Positions 9,277 to 22,816 are shown, numbered from the stretch's first letter. The stretch is DNA of 64,000 bases from Stenocarpella maydis (GCA_002270565.1 NQMI01000041.1:124001-188000); one strand, 5' to 3'. The notes: a model not told the origin generated them from the letters alone. Program-made: numbers and translations.

Positions 9277-12200
9277 ATTCAAGGCTAGGTGAGGCCCGAT
9301 AGGCACATGGAGCGTGTACCTGCAGTAATGGCCCGGAACAGAGGCACGGCGCGCCCTGAAGAGATCAAGAAGAAAAGAAGGGGATGGGAAAGGCTACGAT
9401 GCCAGCTGCATGGCTGGACAATCTCGAGCAGCGGTGATCACCGAGGAACGTCCGATAGCCTCAATGGGGATGGCCCAGAAATATCGAGCAGACCCGGAGC
9501 GCTGGGTTAAGCGGAGCCTGACGTGGGCCTATACGGGTAAGGGTTCCCAGCAGGCTGGCAAGGTATGTTTGCCTTCCAGAGTTTCGGGACAGATTCCAGA
9601 GCCCGCGGTGGACATGTATACCCACCCCCCCTGTCGTCAGAGTCACGGGCACAAGGTGGCGGCTGCTCCCACACCTTGCACCTCGTCTCTCGCGATGAGG
9701 CGTGACCACGGCCCCGGCGAAGATCGGCATCACCGTCGCATGGGGGGACGGCCGGCCTCCACCAGTAGGAATACGTCTCATCACTGCCGTGGCCGTCTTG
9801 CAGGAAGATGGTCCCCCTGATCGTGGGCTCAGGAGCACTTGTTCCGTTGTTTCCGGCATCGAGGGCGCGAGCGCCCACTGGCCTGGGGGTGCTGGAGCAG
9901 CCATGTGGAGAGGGTGGAACGACTGATGAGCACCGAGGACAGGACATACCGACCTATCGGTTTCACCTCACTGCCAGCCTCTGAAATCAAGCACGCGTTT
10001 CAAGTGGCAGAAGGCGAACAAAAGGGGGAGGAAACAGTAATGTAGATCGCGGAAAACAGCTGACGCCGTGCCAAAAAAGTGGTCCTCGGGAGACAGTCAA
10101 TGCACCCTCGCCTTGCTGTTTGGGTACTTTGATACACCTGGCGTGGTACCCACACGCCCAGCGTCCTGTTGGCCGCCCTCCCGCACCAACAGGCTGACGG
10201 TTACCAGCTGCTCGGGACACGATATCCGACACTGCGGTTTAAGTTTTCTGACGAGTGTCGCATTGATCTCGGATCTGCGCAGCTGAGGTGGGTCCAGAAA
10301 ATGTTGAGTGGAGAGCAAATCTGGCCGACGCCGAATCCAGGTGAGAATGTCTTGGGCTGTAGAAAATATACCTGGGCCCCCACTTGCCCGTCTCAAAGCA
10401 AATGGCTACGGGTGTGCGACTCGATGGTCTGCGGACCGGATTGCACCCGTTGTCTTCGCTCTCTCCACGTCCAGGTGCAAGGGCCCAATTTTGGATGGTG
10501 GTCTCTAGGTACCACTGTTCGTAAAGTCATAAAAACCACACTATACGGAGTACCTACCCCCTGCTTACAAAGCAGTGCCTTTCAAATTGTTATATCATCT
10601 GTGGCTGAGCATATTGGGCCGAAGCTTTGATTGCAAATAACAATCATGATAAAGAGGACGAAAAAGACGGGGTTTGCCTGGGGTGGGTGTAATACGATAG
10701 TTGTTGGTCAGCATAGACTCCGTGCTTTTATCCCGTATTCCATCAACATGCAGTGTGGCAAAATCATATGCAAGTCACCTACACACCCCTGCCTGACGGC
10801 CCCCCTGACGGTGTCAGAAGATTTGCTCCAACAAAGTCGCACAAAGCCAGAATATCCTCAGTCCCACGCATTTGTACAACATATCCAACTCATTATGGTG
10901 CCTTTTGAGAACGGCGGTTGACCGGGGATATGTCGTGGTGAGAGGCGAGCCATACGAGCAGAGGTTCTGTTGTAATCATGCGTAGTGTTCTTGCCCCGTT
11001 AGCATCTTCTGCACATATTGTAGAATGCCTAGATATGCTATAATGACCACCGCTCCGCATAGTCATCGCGCTTTTGTCCCCTCTAGCGAGCTAGTCTCAC
11101 ACCGCCCTCGTAGCTGGGTAAACCACCACCGCAGCCCCTTGGGGTTGTGAACTGGTTGGGGCTCCCCCCCCTGGTCGATAACCAAGGCGCGCCCTGGTTA
11201 CTATTCTCAAGTGTCTCGTTCTGCCCGCTCATTCCGTGATATCGGTACGGCCTCGAGCCCCTGGGCCCCAGGAGGACATCGGCATCGTCAGAGTGCTGCG
11301 TTTGTCAAGGAGGCCGGTGGCAAGAGCCCCGGCCCCTTCACGGGGCGGAAGCAGCCCGGCTGGTCGCACCGACGCGCGTTGGGTCCATTCCGGGACGGTA
11401 AAGCTCAGGCCGTCGAGCGTGCGGTGAAAACCCCAGGCCCAGGCGGTCAGGACGCCTAGAAGGAAAGGGAACCAGAGGGTTAGCCGGCACCTGGGCAGTA
11501 TCACCAAGTGACTATGGCAAGGACATCCTTACCGATGCCACCCACATCACGGCGGTCGGCTTGTAATGCTGACCTGGACCTTGGAGACTTGCCTCCCAGG
11601 CCGCTCTGCCAAAACACTCCACGTTGCACATCATGAGGTATATATTGGAAAGCTTCCCTTATCCAACACTTGCGCGGTTCCACTAAACCGATGACGCTGC
11701 ACTGTGGTCGCTATGCTTCACCTGTGAGACGAGGTCGAATGTATTGTTTATTTTTTTGAAAAAAAAAAAATTAAGCCGTATCTGGTTTTGGTAGCAAATC
11801 TGGAGTCCGGCATGACGATGAAGGCTGGATTTGTGGCCATATGCATGTACTACTACTTTCGCCATTGGATCGGCGCTGCTAATATCCTGCCAAGCTCTCC
11901 ATTTTGACGATGTATTGCCCAGTGTTTCAGCGCTTCAGGTTCTTGCGCCTATCCTGTAATCTGTTCTGTGGTGTCTTCAGCGGAGGTCATGGAAGTGAGC
12001 TCAAGATAGGAGCAGGGCCGTCCTTTTTAGCCAAGACTTGTTCCCGGTGCTGATCGCCGTTGGGGGCTCAGTGCATGGCCATCAGTACACGCCTTCCTCC
12101 GAGTTTCACCTGCTGACCGCGCACCTAAGGCTGCTTGAACGTGGTGCAAATCTGCGTGCGACCACATCGGTACCGAAGTGCCGTATTGTTCGCTGGTGCG

Positions 12201-12536
12201 CCGGGAATCACAGGCAAACGCGGTGCTCCTGCAACCAGGCGCCCTCTAATCTTCCTGTCGCATTTCAAATCCCATTTTTTGGGCGCGCGTGTGTCCTGAG
12301 GAAGTGGCACACGTAGCTGCAGGTCGCGGGACCCCTCTGTCGATAGTCCTTCCAGGGTACCGCATCCAATCGTCCTCTAATCGCTCAGCCTCCAAGTCGA
12401 AATCCGGCCATTAAATTCCAATGAGCCTGGAGGTTGTCAAACATGCGGACAAAGTGTCTTGCGACCGTCCAGGTTGTCTTGTGTGGCGAGCACCTGCCTG
12501 CTCGTTGATGGCCCAAGATACGCTTGCTGGCCGCCC
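9277..12536. other. 3.3-kb region without a supportable gene
   Basis: Many short overlapping frames with no consistent family signal. One minus-strand fragment at 10285-10396 reads SGGPGIFSTAQDILTW, reminiscent of the G-G-x-x-S-T-x-x-D segment in serine beta-lactamase-like proteins, but no SxxK or other motif of that family is present nearby. A poly-A run lies around 11760. The decamer TACGGAGTAC occurs at 10544-10553. The part next to 9276 should hold the methyltransferase promoter. Confidence 0.45.
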
Positions 12537-12785
12537 TCAACCAAACTTCCTCGAGCCGCCTTCGTGCTTCTCGTCTTTCTTTGCCTTCTTTCCCTTTCCA
12601 ATCAATTCCAGGTGCCCCGCGCGCTCGCCCAGCAGGGCTTCTGTTTTGGTGACCATGCCCGAGGTGTACTTCTTCTGGAGCTTGTCGGCTTTGGTTGACT
12701 TTGGCTTCTTGACTTTCTGACCCTTCATGGGCTTCGCTTTCGTGGAAGCCGGCGGGGCCTTCTTCTTGATCTCGCCTTGGGCCAT
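12537..12785 (-). CDS. UPF0390 family small basic protein
   Basis: A complete 82-aa frame starting MAQGEIKKKAPPASTKAK, strongly Lys-rich, with the central block KSTKADKLQKKYTSGMVTKT. This fits the UPF0390 (DUF2462) family, small basic proteins related to the mammalian 10-kDa Leydig tumour protein homologue, likely nuclear or nucleolar by composition. No intron is needed. The function is not established. It stands alone between long non-coding stretches. Confidence 0.75.
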   Translation of the reverse strand: MAQGEIKKKAPPASTKAKPMKGQKVKKPKSTKADKLQKKYTSGMVTKTEALLGERAGHLELIGKGKKAKKDEKHEGGSRKFG

Positions 12786-15693
12786 GACGAGGTCTGTCTG
12801 TGATAAGGCTCGGAGGGTGTTGTAGGCTAGACAGTGGTGGTTAGGAAAGATTTGTGGCTCCCAACCGATGGCAAAAATAATGGCATTTGATAAGAGATAA
12901 GAAAACCCGCCGCTGAGTCAGCCTTGCATTGAGTGAGATCCAAGCATGTCAAACATTAATTCATGACACACGACTAGAGAGGAGACGGATACGATTGCAC
13001 GGTCTAATATAGGGTGACCGCCAGGGGAGGAACCGCTTGCTCTCAGAGTAGGGAGTTACATGGTCTCCAAAATAGCTGCCACCCAAACTGCGCTCGTGCC
13101 AATTCACACGTCGCGAGGTAGACGCCAATATTGTGGGAAAACAGACAAATGCGATCAAACATAACAGTGGCCTCTCCGCACCAGCTTACTAGCTGCCTGC
13201 CTGTCTTATACTGAGGCCCGTCGGCTTATGACATGGTACAGCAAAATTGCCGTGGTGAAGGACCCTGACTTGAGCACTATCGGAAATACCTAGAGCAAGG
13301 CACGTTGGATTTCTGGAAGAGGCACAGCTCTGCAATACAGTCAATTCTTGGCCAGGCGAAGATATTGAAGAAGGATTGCAATTCATTGGCCCTGTTGAAA
13401 TGTCATCGCATGGACCTTCCAAGTTAGTGAACGTCCCGAACCTGGTCTCGTGGGTCAGGTTATACAGTACGAGTTTTGGGCATGAGATGTGCGAATCCAT
13501 ACGTTCACTGTCGGGAGGTGCGAGCTTACCAATAACTCTAAACACTCCAAACTTACCCTGCTGGGTTTAGTACAGGATAAGGATGTGCCATTCTTACTAT
13601 AATACACCCAGAACCCATAGTCATCCGGGCAAGGAGGCCGCAGTGAAGTAGATGCCGGGGCTGAGTCGGGCAGTCGGATGAGTCCTTGAAGGTGCTTCTT
13701 ACCTCGAGGTGTTGGGCTACATACAGTAAGCTGGATCTCTAGTGCACCCAGGATCTTCTGTCAGCCTCCATCTACACTACATACAGAGTGCTCCACAGTA
13801 GATATACGGTCTACAGGTCCGCAGCGCGAGAAAGGCCATCTTCGTATCCGGACTACCGGGGTGGAGATTCGCTTAGTTTTCAAGGCGGCCTCTTAAAGCC
13901 CCTACACTAGGGCACCTATAGCACAAACGGGCAGTGTGCTGAAATACCATGATCCGAACATGGCAATTTTCTGGAATATTTACATGATGAGACCCGTGTC
14001 AGGCCCATGCTAAAAGCGGGCATGATGGACAGGAGTCGAGCCCGCGACTGATGGCCCACGAGTGGCAGGACTGGAGCGGCAGAATAGGATGGCATCGGCG
14101 CCGTCCTAGCTGCCAAGACCCTTTCCTGCCCGGTGGCGATCCAATGGCGGGCGACGAGGTGAGAATGCCGCGCCGCTCCCGCCGGGCTCAGCCACGGTTG
14201 TTGGGAACCTCATCACCAATCTTGTCCCGTAACGCCTTTTCGGGCGTCCAATCATTGGGTGTCGGTCACGCCATGTCGCGCCCTCGCAAGTAGAAGGTGA
14301 AAGTCGAGTTCGGTGACTCGGGACGACGAAGAGCAGCGGGGCGTACCACCGGGAGAGGGGATGGGCGAATGGCTGGCCCGATGGGGCATGGTTGATAATA
14401 GTGGGTTTTCAGCTTTGCGTGTACCTGCAGGCGTCATATGGAGCCGATGTGCGCTTATTATTAGACTGGGATACGATGGGATGCCATAGAGTCTACGGTC
14501 TTGATAGTTACATGCGGATAGGCGCGACGGTGAGAGACGGCCGCATCTGTGCGTAGGTAGCAACAAAGGAATAGCCCATTCTAAGCTTACACGGCTGACG
14601 GGCTGGCAGGCTGGGCAGTTGTCGAGGCCTAGTGCAAACAGCCATAAAACAAGCTCAGGATGGCGAGGTCAGAGATAAAGCGATGCCGAGTCCCCAACCA
14701 CCACCCACCACCATCAGGCGCAGCTGGTTCCCGAATGTGACAGGGGGGGCGTTCTCCAGGTTTTTGTTTATCGTTGATTGTCGTCGCAGGCCTCGCGGCG
14801 TTTCACCCGGAAAGGACGGAGACTAGGAAAGCCAAGGCCCAAGAAAGCATTCGTTGTGCTTGATAGTTGGATCGGCCGAGTTGTGGGGGCCCAGGCAAAT
14901 GCCAGCCAGACCGGGAACCCGCACAGAGAAAAGAGCAGAGCACCTTTCGCACAGTTCCAGCACTGCCACCGTCACCGTCAATCGTCGTCCTCTCAGCCTT
15001 TGAAGGGAAAATCTCGATTTCGGTTGTGGACCGACACACACAAAAGTTTCTAGGATCAGGTGTGGCCGCCCTCCTTTTCTTTCTTTTCTTTTCTTTTCTT
15101 AGACGCAACGACGGCATCTTGACGTCGATGCAACCAGAGACTGAGAAAGGGCAAGGGGGAAAAAAGTTGAAGTTGCATCGCTGCATCTGGGACGATCTGC
15201 CCGGTCTTGCATGGAACCAACCGGGCCAGCGCCACTTGTGAGCTGCTGCTGGTGCTAGCTACACTACCGGCTTCTGCCCAATTGACAGCAGCCCTGCCTT
15301 TCTCAGGCTTGTGTGGCGTCCGCTGTGAAGCCCCCTTCTCTACCCCTTCTGCCCTTCTGCACCTCTGCCCCTCCCAACCAGCTGCCAGCCCACCCGACAT
15401 CGAAAGCTCCCAGCTCCCTCATCCGAGCCCAACGCACCCCAGCCCTGGACCCCTGTTCCCCACCTGCAAAGCTGCCTTTGGGCTTGTGGATCAGTGACGG
15501 CATTGCGCCACCTACACTACACTACGGAGTACAATCCTAGGACCAGTGCTGGACTCGGAATCGCTTCCCTGTGCCCACCCACAGCCAGAACCATAACCTC
15601 GACTCTTTCCTCCCCCACCGGCCGCCTCTTCTCTCCTAAACCACAACCACAGTCGTCGCTCGACCATCGCACAGAGACGGTCTTTGTGAATAG
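12786..15693. other. 2.9-kb non-coding region upstream of the patatin-like gene
   Basis: No frame recognisable as a gene. Near 15080-15105 is a (TTTTC)n pyrimidine tract. The decamer TACGGAGTAC occurs at 15523-15532, about 160 bp before the patatin-like start. The last few hundred bases are pyrimidine- and CCC-rich, typical of a fungal 5' leader. Confidence 0.45.
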
Positions 15694-17804
15694 ATGGATT
15701 CTGGCTTGAAGAGGAAGGACACCACCAAGGGTCCGCCCCTCCGGATCCTGTCGCTAGGTAAGCACCGCGCTCCAGGCACCCGTTTCTCGAGAGGGGGGCT
15801 CTTCGCTTCCCTCCCCTTCTCAACTATGCCCTCGCCCGCTCCCCCCACCAGGTCTTCGCGCGCTGACAACTAGACACAAAAGATGGCGGTGGTGTCCGGG
15901 GCTACAGCATGTTCATCATTATACAGGAGATTATGCACCGAACCTTTGTCGAGATCGAGGGGCGCGCGCCAAGACGTCACGAGATCCCAAAACCAGCCGA
16001 CCACTTCGACCTCATCGTCGGCACCGGAACAGGCGGCTTGATCGCCCTCATGCTCGGCAGGTTACGCCTCGACCTCGAGACCTGCAAGCAGCTTTATGTG
16101 CGCCTCACGCGAATGGTATTTGAGACGGACAAGACCATACTCGGCATCCCAACCCACGCCACACTCTTCAAGGCCTCGAGGCTTGAGGAGGCCATCAAGG
16201 ACGCAGTTTCCGAACATACTACTTCCGAGTCCGAGGGCGACGACGGCACCTCAGCCCGCAGCCCCTTGAGCTCACGTTCTCGGGCGAGCGCGCAATACCC
16301 ACGCAGGCATGCCAGCAACGCAAGTGTCGTCAGCTTCAGCAACAAGAGCCCCCAGGCCCAGATGGCCCGCCCGTACTACTCCGGCAGCGGCGGTGGAGAT
16401 CCAAACGCACGTCTCTACGACGAAAGAGAGTACCGAACAAAAACGTATGTTTTCCGCCTCTGGTGTACTTTTACCGGCCGTGTTTTGTGGCTGACAAAAT
16501 GACCCAGTGCTGTCACAGCCGTCTACAAAGGTGCATCAAGCAAGAATGCTAATGTCGTCTTGCTGAGGTCCTATGACTCAAGGAGAGAGCCTGCCCCGGA
16601 GTTTGACTGCAAGATCTGGGAGGCGGGCAGAGCAACTTGCTCTATTGGGCTGGCATTCAAGCCCATCCAGATTGGCCAGACCATTTTCCACGACGATGGC
16701 GACGGTCGTTTCAACCCTTCCCCAGAAGCTCTCGACGAAGCTGTTGTAAATGAGTGGCCCGGGCGGGATGTCGGCGTGTTCCTCAGCATAGGAACCGGAA
16801 AGAGACCAAAGGGCAGCGACACGAACAAGGCAGAGTGGTACGAAGGCTTCATTGGTGGCTTTGCCGAGGCCAAGCGAAGACTTATCGCCAAGATCGAAGG
16901 TTGCGAGAAAACCCACGAGATGATGAAGAAGCAACACTTGCCGGACAGAGGTGTCAACCCCGAGGTCTACTATCGCCTGAATGTCGAGGTCGGCGTCGGA
17001 GAGTTCGGAATGAACGAATGGAATCGGCTGTCAGATATCAGCACATCAACGAGGATGTATCTGGGAAGGAAGAAGGAGCAGGCAATGGTTCAGGAAGCAT
17101 CTGCGAAACTGGCAAAGATCCACCGTGCGAAGCAGCGGATGGAGCGGCTCAGCGCAGACCCGGACCTTCAGTACAAGCTGCCCGACTTCGACATCTCAGC
17201 ACCACTTGCCGTCGAGCTCCCTGCCGAGATCCCGGAGAGTTGGCCATCGCCTCGCACACCATCGAGTCGACGCTCCTTCGACCGACAGTCATATGACTCT
17301 GGGACGGACAACCTGTCGCTCCCAAACAACCACTTGTCTCCAAGAAGCTCGTACGAGCGGGTGTTGCCTACAATTCCACAGAACCAGCCCCTGTCTCCCT
17401 CTGCGCATGGCTCCCCTCAGCCAACAGGACGTCGCCGAGAGTCGCCGCCATCAGGCGGTCACAAGCCGCCCTCGGCTCCCCCGGCCCCCCCGAGTGAGCC
17501 ACACGGAGATGGCGACAAGCTTGTGATACATGCGCCGACACCCGCCCAGTGGAGGAACGCGTCCGGGTCGGACAAGATCGCCATTGTGTCGTCAGATGAG
17601 CGCCCTAATCACCAGGAATATGTCCCGCAACCACCACGGGTGGCACCTCCGCCACTGCCGCCGAAAACTCCGCTCCCGGAAAACCAGGTCCCAAGAGCAC
17701 CACGACGTGTAGGTACGGCTCCTGTTGGGCCATCGCCACCGTACCCTCTGGATGACGATCCACCACCGCCTGTCGGCAGAAAGCCAGTCTACCAGGGTCG
17801 TTGA
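15694..17804 (+). CDS. Patatin-like phospholipase-family protein lacking the nucleophile Ser
   Basis: Exons 15694-15757, 15883-16444 and 16508-17804 give 640 aa. The oxyanion-hole motif DGGGVRGYS (from residue 22) is created by the first splice. The nucleophile elbow, normally G-x-S-x-G (GTSTGG), reads FDLIVGTGTGGLIALMLGRL, so the catalytic Ser is replaced by Gly70 (codon GGA at 16026-16028). The second catalytic region reads FHDDGDGRFNPSPEALDEA (about 269-287) instead of the usual DGG..NNP. The domain is otherwise well formed, with the family's LYVRLTRMVFETDKTI and SIGTGKRP segments. From about residue 415 the protein is Ser/Pro-rich and disordered, with PPLPPKTPLP-type proline motifs. It may be a pseudo-enzyme or use altered chemistry. 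The ATG is the first in frame, and both introns have canonical GT-AG ends with CTGAC-type branch sites. Confidence 0.85.
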
Positions 17805-20428
17805 ATATCCCAAATCGGGCTTGCAACAGGAGTGGGCAAAAGGTCTTGGGTTTGGTCTGGTACTGGGCCAGGATATATGAATGATGGCGTTTCAGGCTGT
17901 GGCTTTTGCTTTATTGTTAAGGATACCATTTCAGTAAACATGCTTTTCTGATGCTTGATGAACTAATATCTATAATAATCCTGGGCCCGACTCGTGCAGT
18001 TCGAGTGAATAACAACAAAGCCCATTGATTACATATATCCTTTATGGTACATCATTTGTAATCTGGCTGAGAAGCGGGATATCACGGACTGAGTCTCGGA
18101 ACTGTGATGGAGAAGCCGGGGGTAAGCCTAACGCAAGGGCAACTAACTGACCGCAGGGCAAGGCTTTCCGAAAGTGCGTGAGCAAGGCATCCGCTAATGG
18201 TCTCTTTGCTCCCAGACTCTGAAAGGTCGGAGGTGGTAAGCCGTCTTGGTCCAAACCTCCTCACACACAGATCGGACCCGACAGTCTGGATGCAGGGGAG
18301 ATCTAAGCCCTTGCCATTGCTGCAGCGCCGATCACTCGGCGACGTCACCCGTCACTGATTTCGACGCTTTTGGTTCTTGACCTCCCGTCACTCTTCCAAA
18401 TAAGGAGACAAATCCCAACGGCCAGCAGGGAAGAGATGCCATCAACACCGAGAGAGCATTGGTGATCCGCGGGGATCGGGGGTGGGGGTTCAGCTGCACC
18501 TCTCGCCCTCTGTCCAATAACCATTTTCATTTTCATTTCCGTTGGCACGCGGCATCTTGCAACAGGGCTACCGAAGGACTCAATGTACGTCCCTTTCCAC
18601 TTATTAACTCGCCATTGCCCCGCCCTCCACATTGCGCCGCCCGAGACCTCGAGCCAGCCTTACTCCTCCTGCTGGAAAACCGCCCGCCAGACTGCCTGCC
18701 CTCAAACCTGCGCGTGGATCCTGGACGTCCTTGGGGTATTTTCCGCGTTTCTGCGCCCAGACCTAACCAGTATCGGCTCCCGTTCAGCTGGCACCTGTGG
18801 CTGAATTCTGCGTCCGCCCAGTGTCCAAGGAGGGTCCCGCAGGGCTTGGCGGGTCATGACCCCTTCGGTGGACTCTGCGTATTGAGCCCACACGTGCGCG
18901 CCCCCTCCCTTCCTCTTCTCGTACCGATCGTGGATGGGAAGGGGCACGCATGCTGTGTCATGTGAAGTTAGCCTGATCGAGGTTAGCCCTTGGTACAGCG
19001 TTGAGGGGAGGGGGGCAGCACTGCAACAAATGATCACGAGATGATCATGGGGTGTTGCCCAAACGCCCGCAATTTCGTGATTTTGTTTTTCTTGTTTATT
19101 TTCATGCTGGTCTCTCCGCGGCTGGAGACATGACCCGAGACTTCGAGCATTCATTGAAAAATGCCACATGGTGACTATCGTCAACCAAAATCCCCAATAT
19201 CGACTGAAAGTGTCTGAGATATGACCAGTCTGACGGGGAATGCCTGCAGCAGACTGCATCTGGTCATGGATGCCGGCGCCACAGCTCGTAGAGCTGTCCT
19301 CTCAGGGATGACTATTCGGCGCGCCAAGTCGGTAGCCTTTGCTGATGGCACTCCAGCGAGCCGTGGGATGGAGCGTGGCGCTGGACGTTTATTTTGACTC
19401 ACAAACACCCCCGGATGCTATACCATGCTACGCCCTGTTCTGACCCAGCGCATGCGTATATCCGGCCCTCCGTGGCGACGTTACGCCCCAGGAAATTCTC
19501 TTCGGCAGCCACTTTCTCGTTTAAAGTTGTCACCTAGTGGGCGGAGCGGGACGCCCTCGTTCCTAGTCCGGCACTCTGCATGATCGCCATGGTCTGCCCT
19601 ACGGGAGGGATCCTTCTTGGGCGGTGTGGATTGTCAACCCTGTCCTGCAGCTGTCGCATGGCTTCCTATATTCCGTAAAGGGGAGGGCGGGGAGGAATAT
19701 AGCAATGGGATGAACCGGGGAGGGTGACTCTGACAGTTCGCTTCGCTTCGCCCGGATGCCGATGCCGCAGCCCTGGACGCCGTTGAGAGGAGCGTCATTC
19801 GCTGGGGAAGCGAAACATTGAAAGCTCGCAGAAGCAAGCTGCGACATACCATAGGTAGCCGGTTAGGGAGGGCCATTCACCGGTGTCGTATGGAAGGGGA
19901 AATGTTACGGTCTGGACTTGGGACGCAGTCGCCTGGCCTATCACAGAACATGAACGATGCGCCTCAGCTGAGGCTCTACTCTGCTCTGCTCGACGTGCTC
20001 AGGAGCTAATTATGGAGGCCGTTCTAGAATAAAAGTCCCTGGCCGTTCTTGGGGGGGGGGGTCCAGCGTTCTGATGTCAGAAGTGTATCACCTCTCTCTA
20101 CCCCCATCCCGGGACCAGAAGCAGTGTGCTTCAGCTGCTGCTATAATTCTTCCAGACCTGGCCGCCGAGGGCCACGATAGATATTGTCACCCTTCATCGT
20201 GAGTGAAATCCACATAGCCGGGCAGCCAGCGGGTGAAGAACACCAATCAGGTGACATCTCTATACAGCGAGAACGACCTTAACCGGCCCCTGTCGACCAC
20301 TCAGTATACTTCTTGCAGCAACACACCGCTTTCAAAGGTGGCTGCGACTCTAGAGGTAGCGGACCACGCTACACCGTGAGCCACAGAGAATCAACTGGCC
20401 CAACACATGGGCAATCTTGTACTGCATC
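17805..20428. other. 2.6-kb non-coding region
   Basis: No supportable gene on either strand; the open frames are short and mutually overlapping. It contains the 3' end of the patatin-like gene and the promoter of the transcription factor gene. A run of 10-11 G residues lies near 20050. Confidence 0.45.
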
Positions 20429-22816
20429 ATGCCCGATTCTACTACACGCTCTCAGCGCTCTGAGAGGACACCCACTTCGTGTGGGGAATGTAGGAGGCGT
20501 AAGCAAAGGGTACGTCGGGTGCCCTTCCGGAATTCCCTACATCAGCTGCGGTATAAGAGCCGATGCTTCTTTCTCGACCTCGTCGACGGCTGACTGACAG
20601 ACATAACAGTGCAACCAAGCCCAGCCATGTGGCAACTGCGCCCGGAGGTATCCGCCACCCATCTGCGAGTACAAGACAAATAGCCAGAGGTTTGTTTCGC
20701 CAAAGTTGCTCCGAGGTATGCTCCCTGACATACCAACAGACACAGAGATAGGCCAAGCTCTTCAGGCCAGTCCCTGGCTCCCAGCCCCAGCCTCCTGCCC
20801 CTCCCCTTCGCTGGGGATGAGCTTGTCGCCCTGGACGGTGTTGACCAGCCACTGCTCCCGCCGAGACCAACATTCCCCCTGCGCCAGGCCCCATGGTCTC
20901 CTGCCATACCAAATCCAGCGTATTGGTCCAGCGTGGACTTTGACGCACAATACCGGCTTCATTCCCCGGCCGTCTCTACCAGCCAGAGACAGGACGCCTG
21001 GGCACCCGCGTCTCCGGCAGTCGTGAGCCCTCTGGGAGCGACACTGTGTAGCCTTGACTGCGAGCTCCATAGTGAAGCCTATCATGATGCCCTCGTACTT
21101 TTGGACAGGAGGAACCAGTTACCGGCTCAGTTCATCCACAGTTGGCAGCCTACGCGGACGGATGAGATAATGTCATGGTTTGTTCAGCAGGAACATGTCC
21201 CATCCTCGTCGTCTCTCGTCTGCGCAGATGGCCAGGTACACCAGCCAGCGCTGCCAACGAGGCAGGATGGCGAGATGCTGCGGGTCTGTAAGTGACAACC
21301 CAAGGCCCCACAACACTGCAGAGCAGAGCACTCAAGCTAAGATCCTTGGCCCGACCAAAGTCGTCAACCTCATCTCACGCTTCAAGGCGTCCCTGGACGG
21401 CGAGCCCGACCCGGCCTCGAACCCATACACAAAGCACTACATCCCCTTCTGCCTGCACAATCCGATGCTCACCCAGATAGCCATCTATACGGCCGCGTGC
21501 TCCCTTAACGACACCTGTCCCGGCGTGGTCGACGACACCACCGCGATGACGCGGAAGGGCGACGCCATCTGCATGCTCGAGACGCATCTGCGCACTGCAG
21601 GGCCGACGACGGACGAGGCCATTGCGGGCGTCATGCAGCTGATATTGAACGAGTGGTACTGGGGCGGCAGGAAGGAGCTTGAGGCCCACCTGGGAGGGCT
21701 CCGGGAGATGATCCGATCCCGGGGCGGACTGGCGAACTTGGGGCTCGGAGGTCTTCTGGCCAAGCTGATCATCATGTAATGCTGGCTCCGATCAAATCCT
21801 CTCAGCTTCTTGACAGTACTAATTTCGCGTCTCCCAGGACCGATATCACCATCGCGCTCTCTCTGGATGTCGAGCCGCGTCTACGAGGAGATGTAGCGTT
21901 CGAACCTCCCGAGACTACTCAGGTGCCGTTCCGCGTCTTTCTCAACACGCCCCTTGTGTCGCCCCTCGTTCCTTTCAAGACGTGCGCGGAGCCCCTGAAG
22001 CTGCACGACGCGACCGCCCGCATCCTGGATGATATGAGGTTCCTCATCGGCCTCGTCCTGTCACTCCCGGAAAACTGCTCCCCAAAGGACCTGCAGAAGC
22101 TACAGACGACCTCAACGTGGATATACGACCGCATCTCGGGCCTACCGGAACAGGCCGGGGCGGTGCCTGGCCACAGAGCATCCGACGGCCTCATTCCAGT
22201 CACGAGCAACAACTCAGCGGCCTTCAAGCCGCCCGCCGCCTCCTCTGTCCGTCGCGCGTCGTCAATGGCAAGCCCGCATATCCTACCAGGAGAGCTCCAG
22301 GGTCCCGCGTTCCTCTACGGACAGGACCGGGGACCCCAACCCCACCACCAGGGGGCCGCCTTCCCCGGCGGCATACCAAACCAAGGCGCCGGCGCGCAGC
22401 CACAGCCCACGGCAGCTGGCGGGCCCGGAGACGCGGCGGCACCGGCATCCACCGCCGAGGACGTGGTCTACCAAGCGGTCCGGCAGGCGGCGCTGATCTA
22501 CGCACGGGCAATCATGCTGCGGCGGCCGCTGCGGGACCAGGGGGTGTGCGGCGCCGAGGACTTTGCGCGGCTGTGGACGGCGGTGTGGCGAGTGCCTCTG
22601 CGGGCGTGGAAGGCGCTGCTCGGGGTGTTTGTGTGGGTCGTGCTGTGCGTGACGCCCGCGGCGGGCGGCACGCCGCACGAGCGCTTCGTCAGGAACTGCC
22701 TGGAGGCCGGGCTGGTGCAGATGGGGCTCGAGGGCTGGGACGTGGCGGAGAAGGGGATGGACGGGGCGCTGAGGCTGATGAGGTGGCTGGCCTGCCGGGA
22801 CGGGTTGGCTCGGTAG
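20429..22816 (+). CDS. Zn2Cys6 transcription factor with fungal-specific regulatory domain
   Basis: Proposed exons 20429-20509, 20610-20689, 20740-21287, 21337-21775 and 21838-22816 (708 aa). The zinc cluster is assembled across intron 1: Cys18, Cys21, Cys28, Cys34, Cys37 and Cys46 in CGECRRRKQR + CNQAQPCGNCARRYPPPIC. A Ser/Pro-rich linker follows, then a fungal-specific transcription factor domain: NPYTKHYIPFCLHNPMLTQI, VMQLILNEWYWGG, HLGGLREMIRSRGGLANLGL, continued across the last intron as KLIIMTDITIALSLDVEP. The C-terminal end (WDVAEKGMDGALRLMRW) also fits the class. Intron 2 is 50 bp with a CTGAC branch. Intron 3 is uncertain: GTAAGT at 21288 is a perfect donor, but the acceptor at 21336 is a weak AAG, and an alternative at 21284-21323 also keeps frame. 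It is nuclear and DNA-binding, probably at CGG-type sites. It lies 1.5 kb upstream of a MATE transporter on the same strand. Confidence 0.85.
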
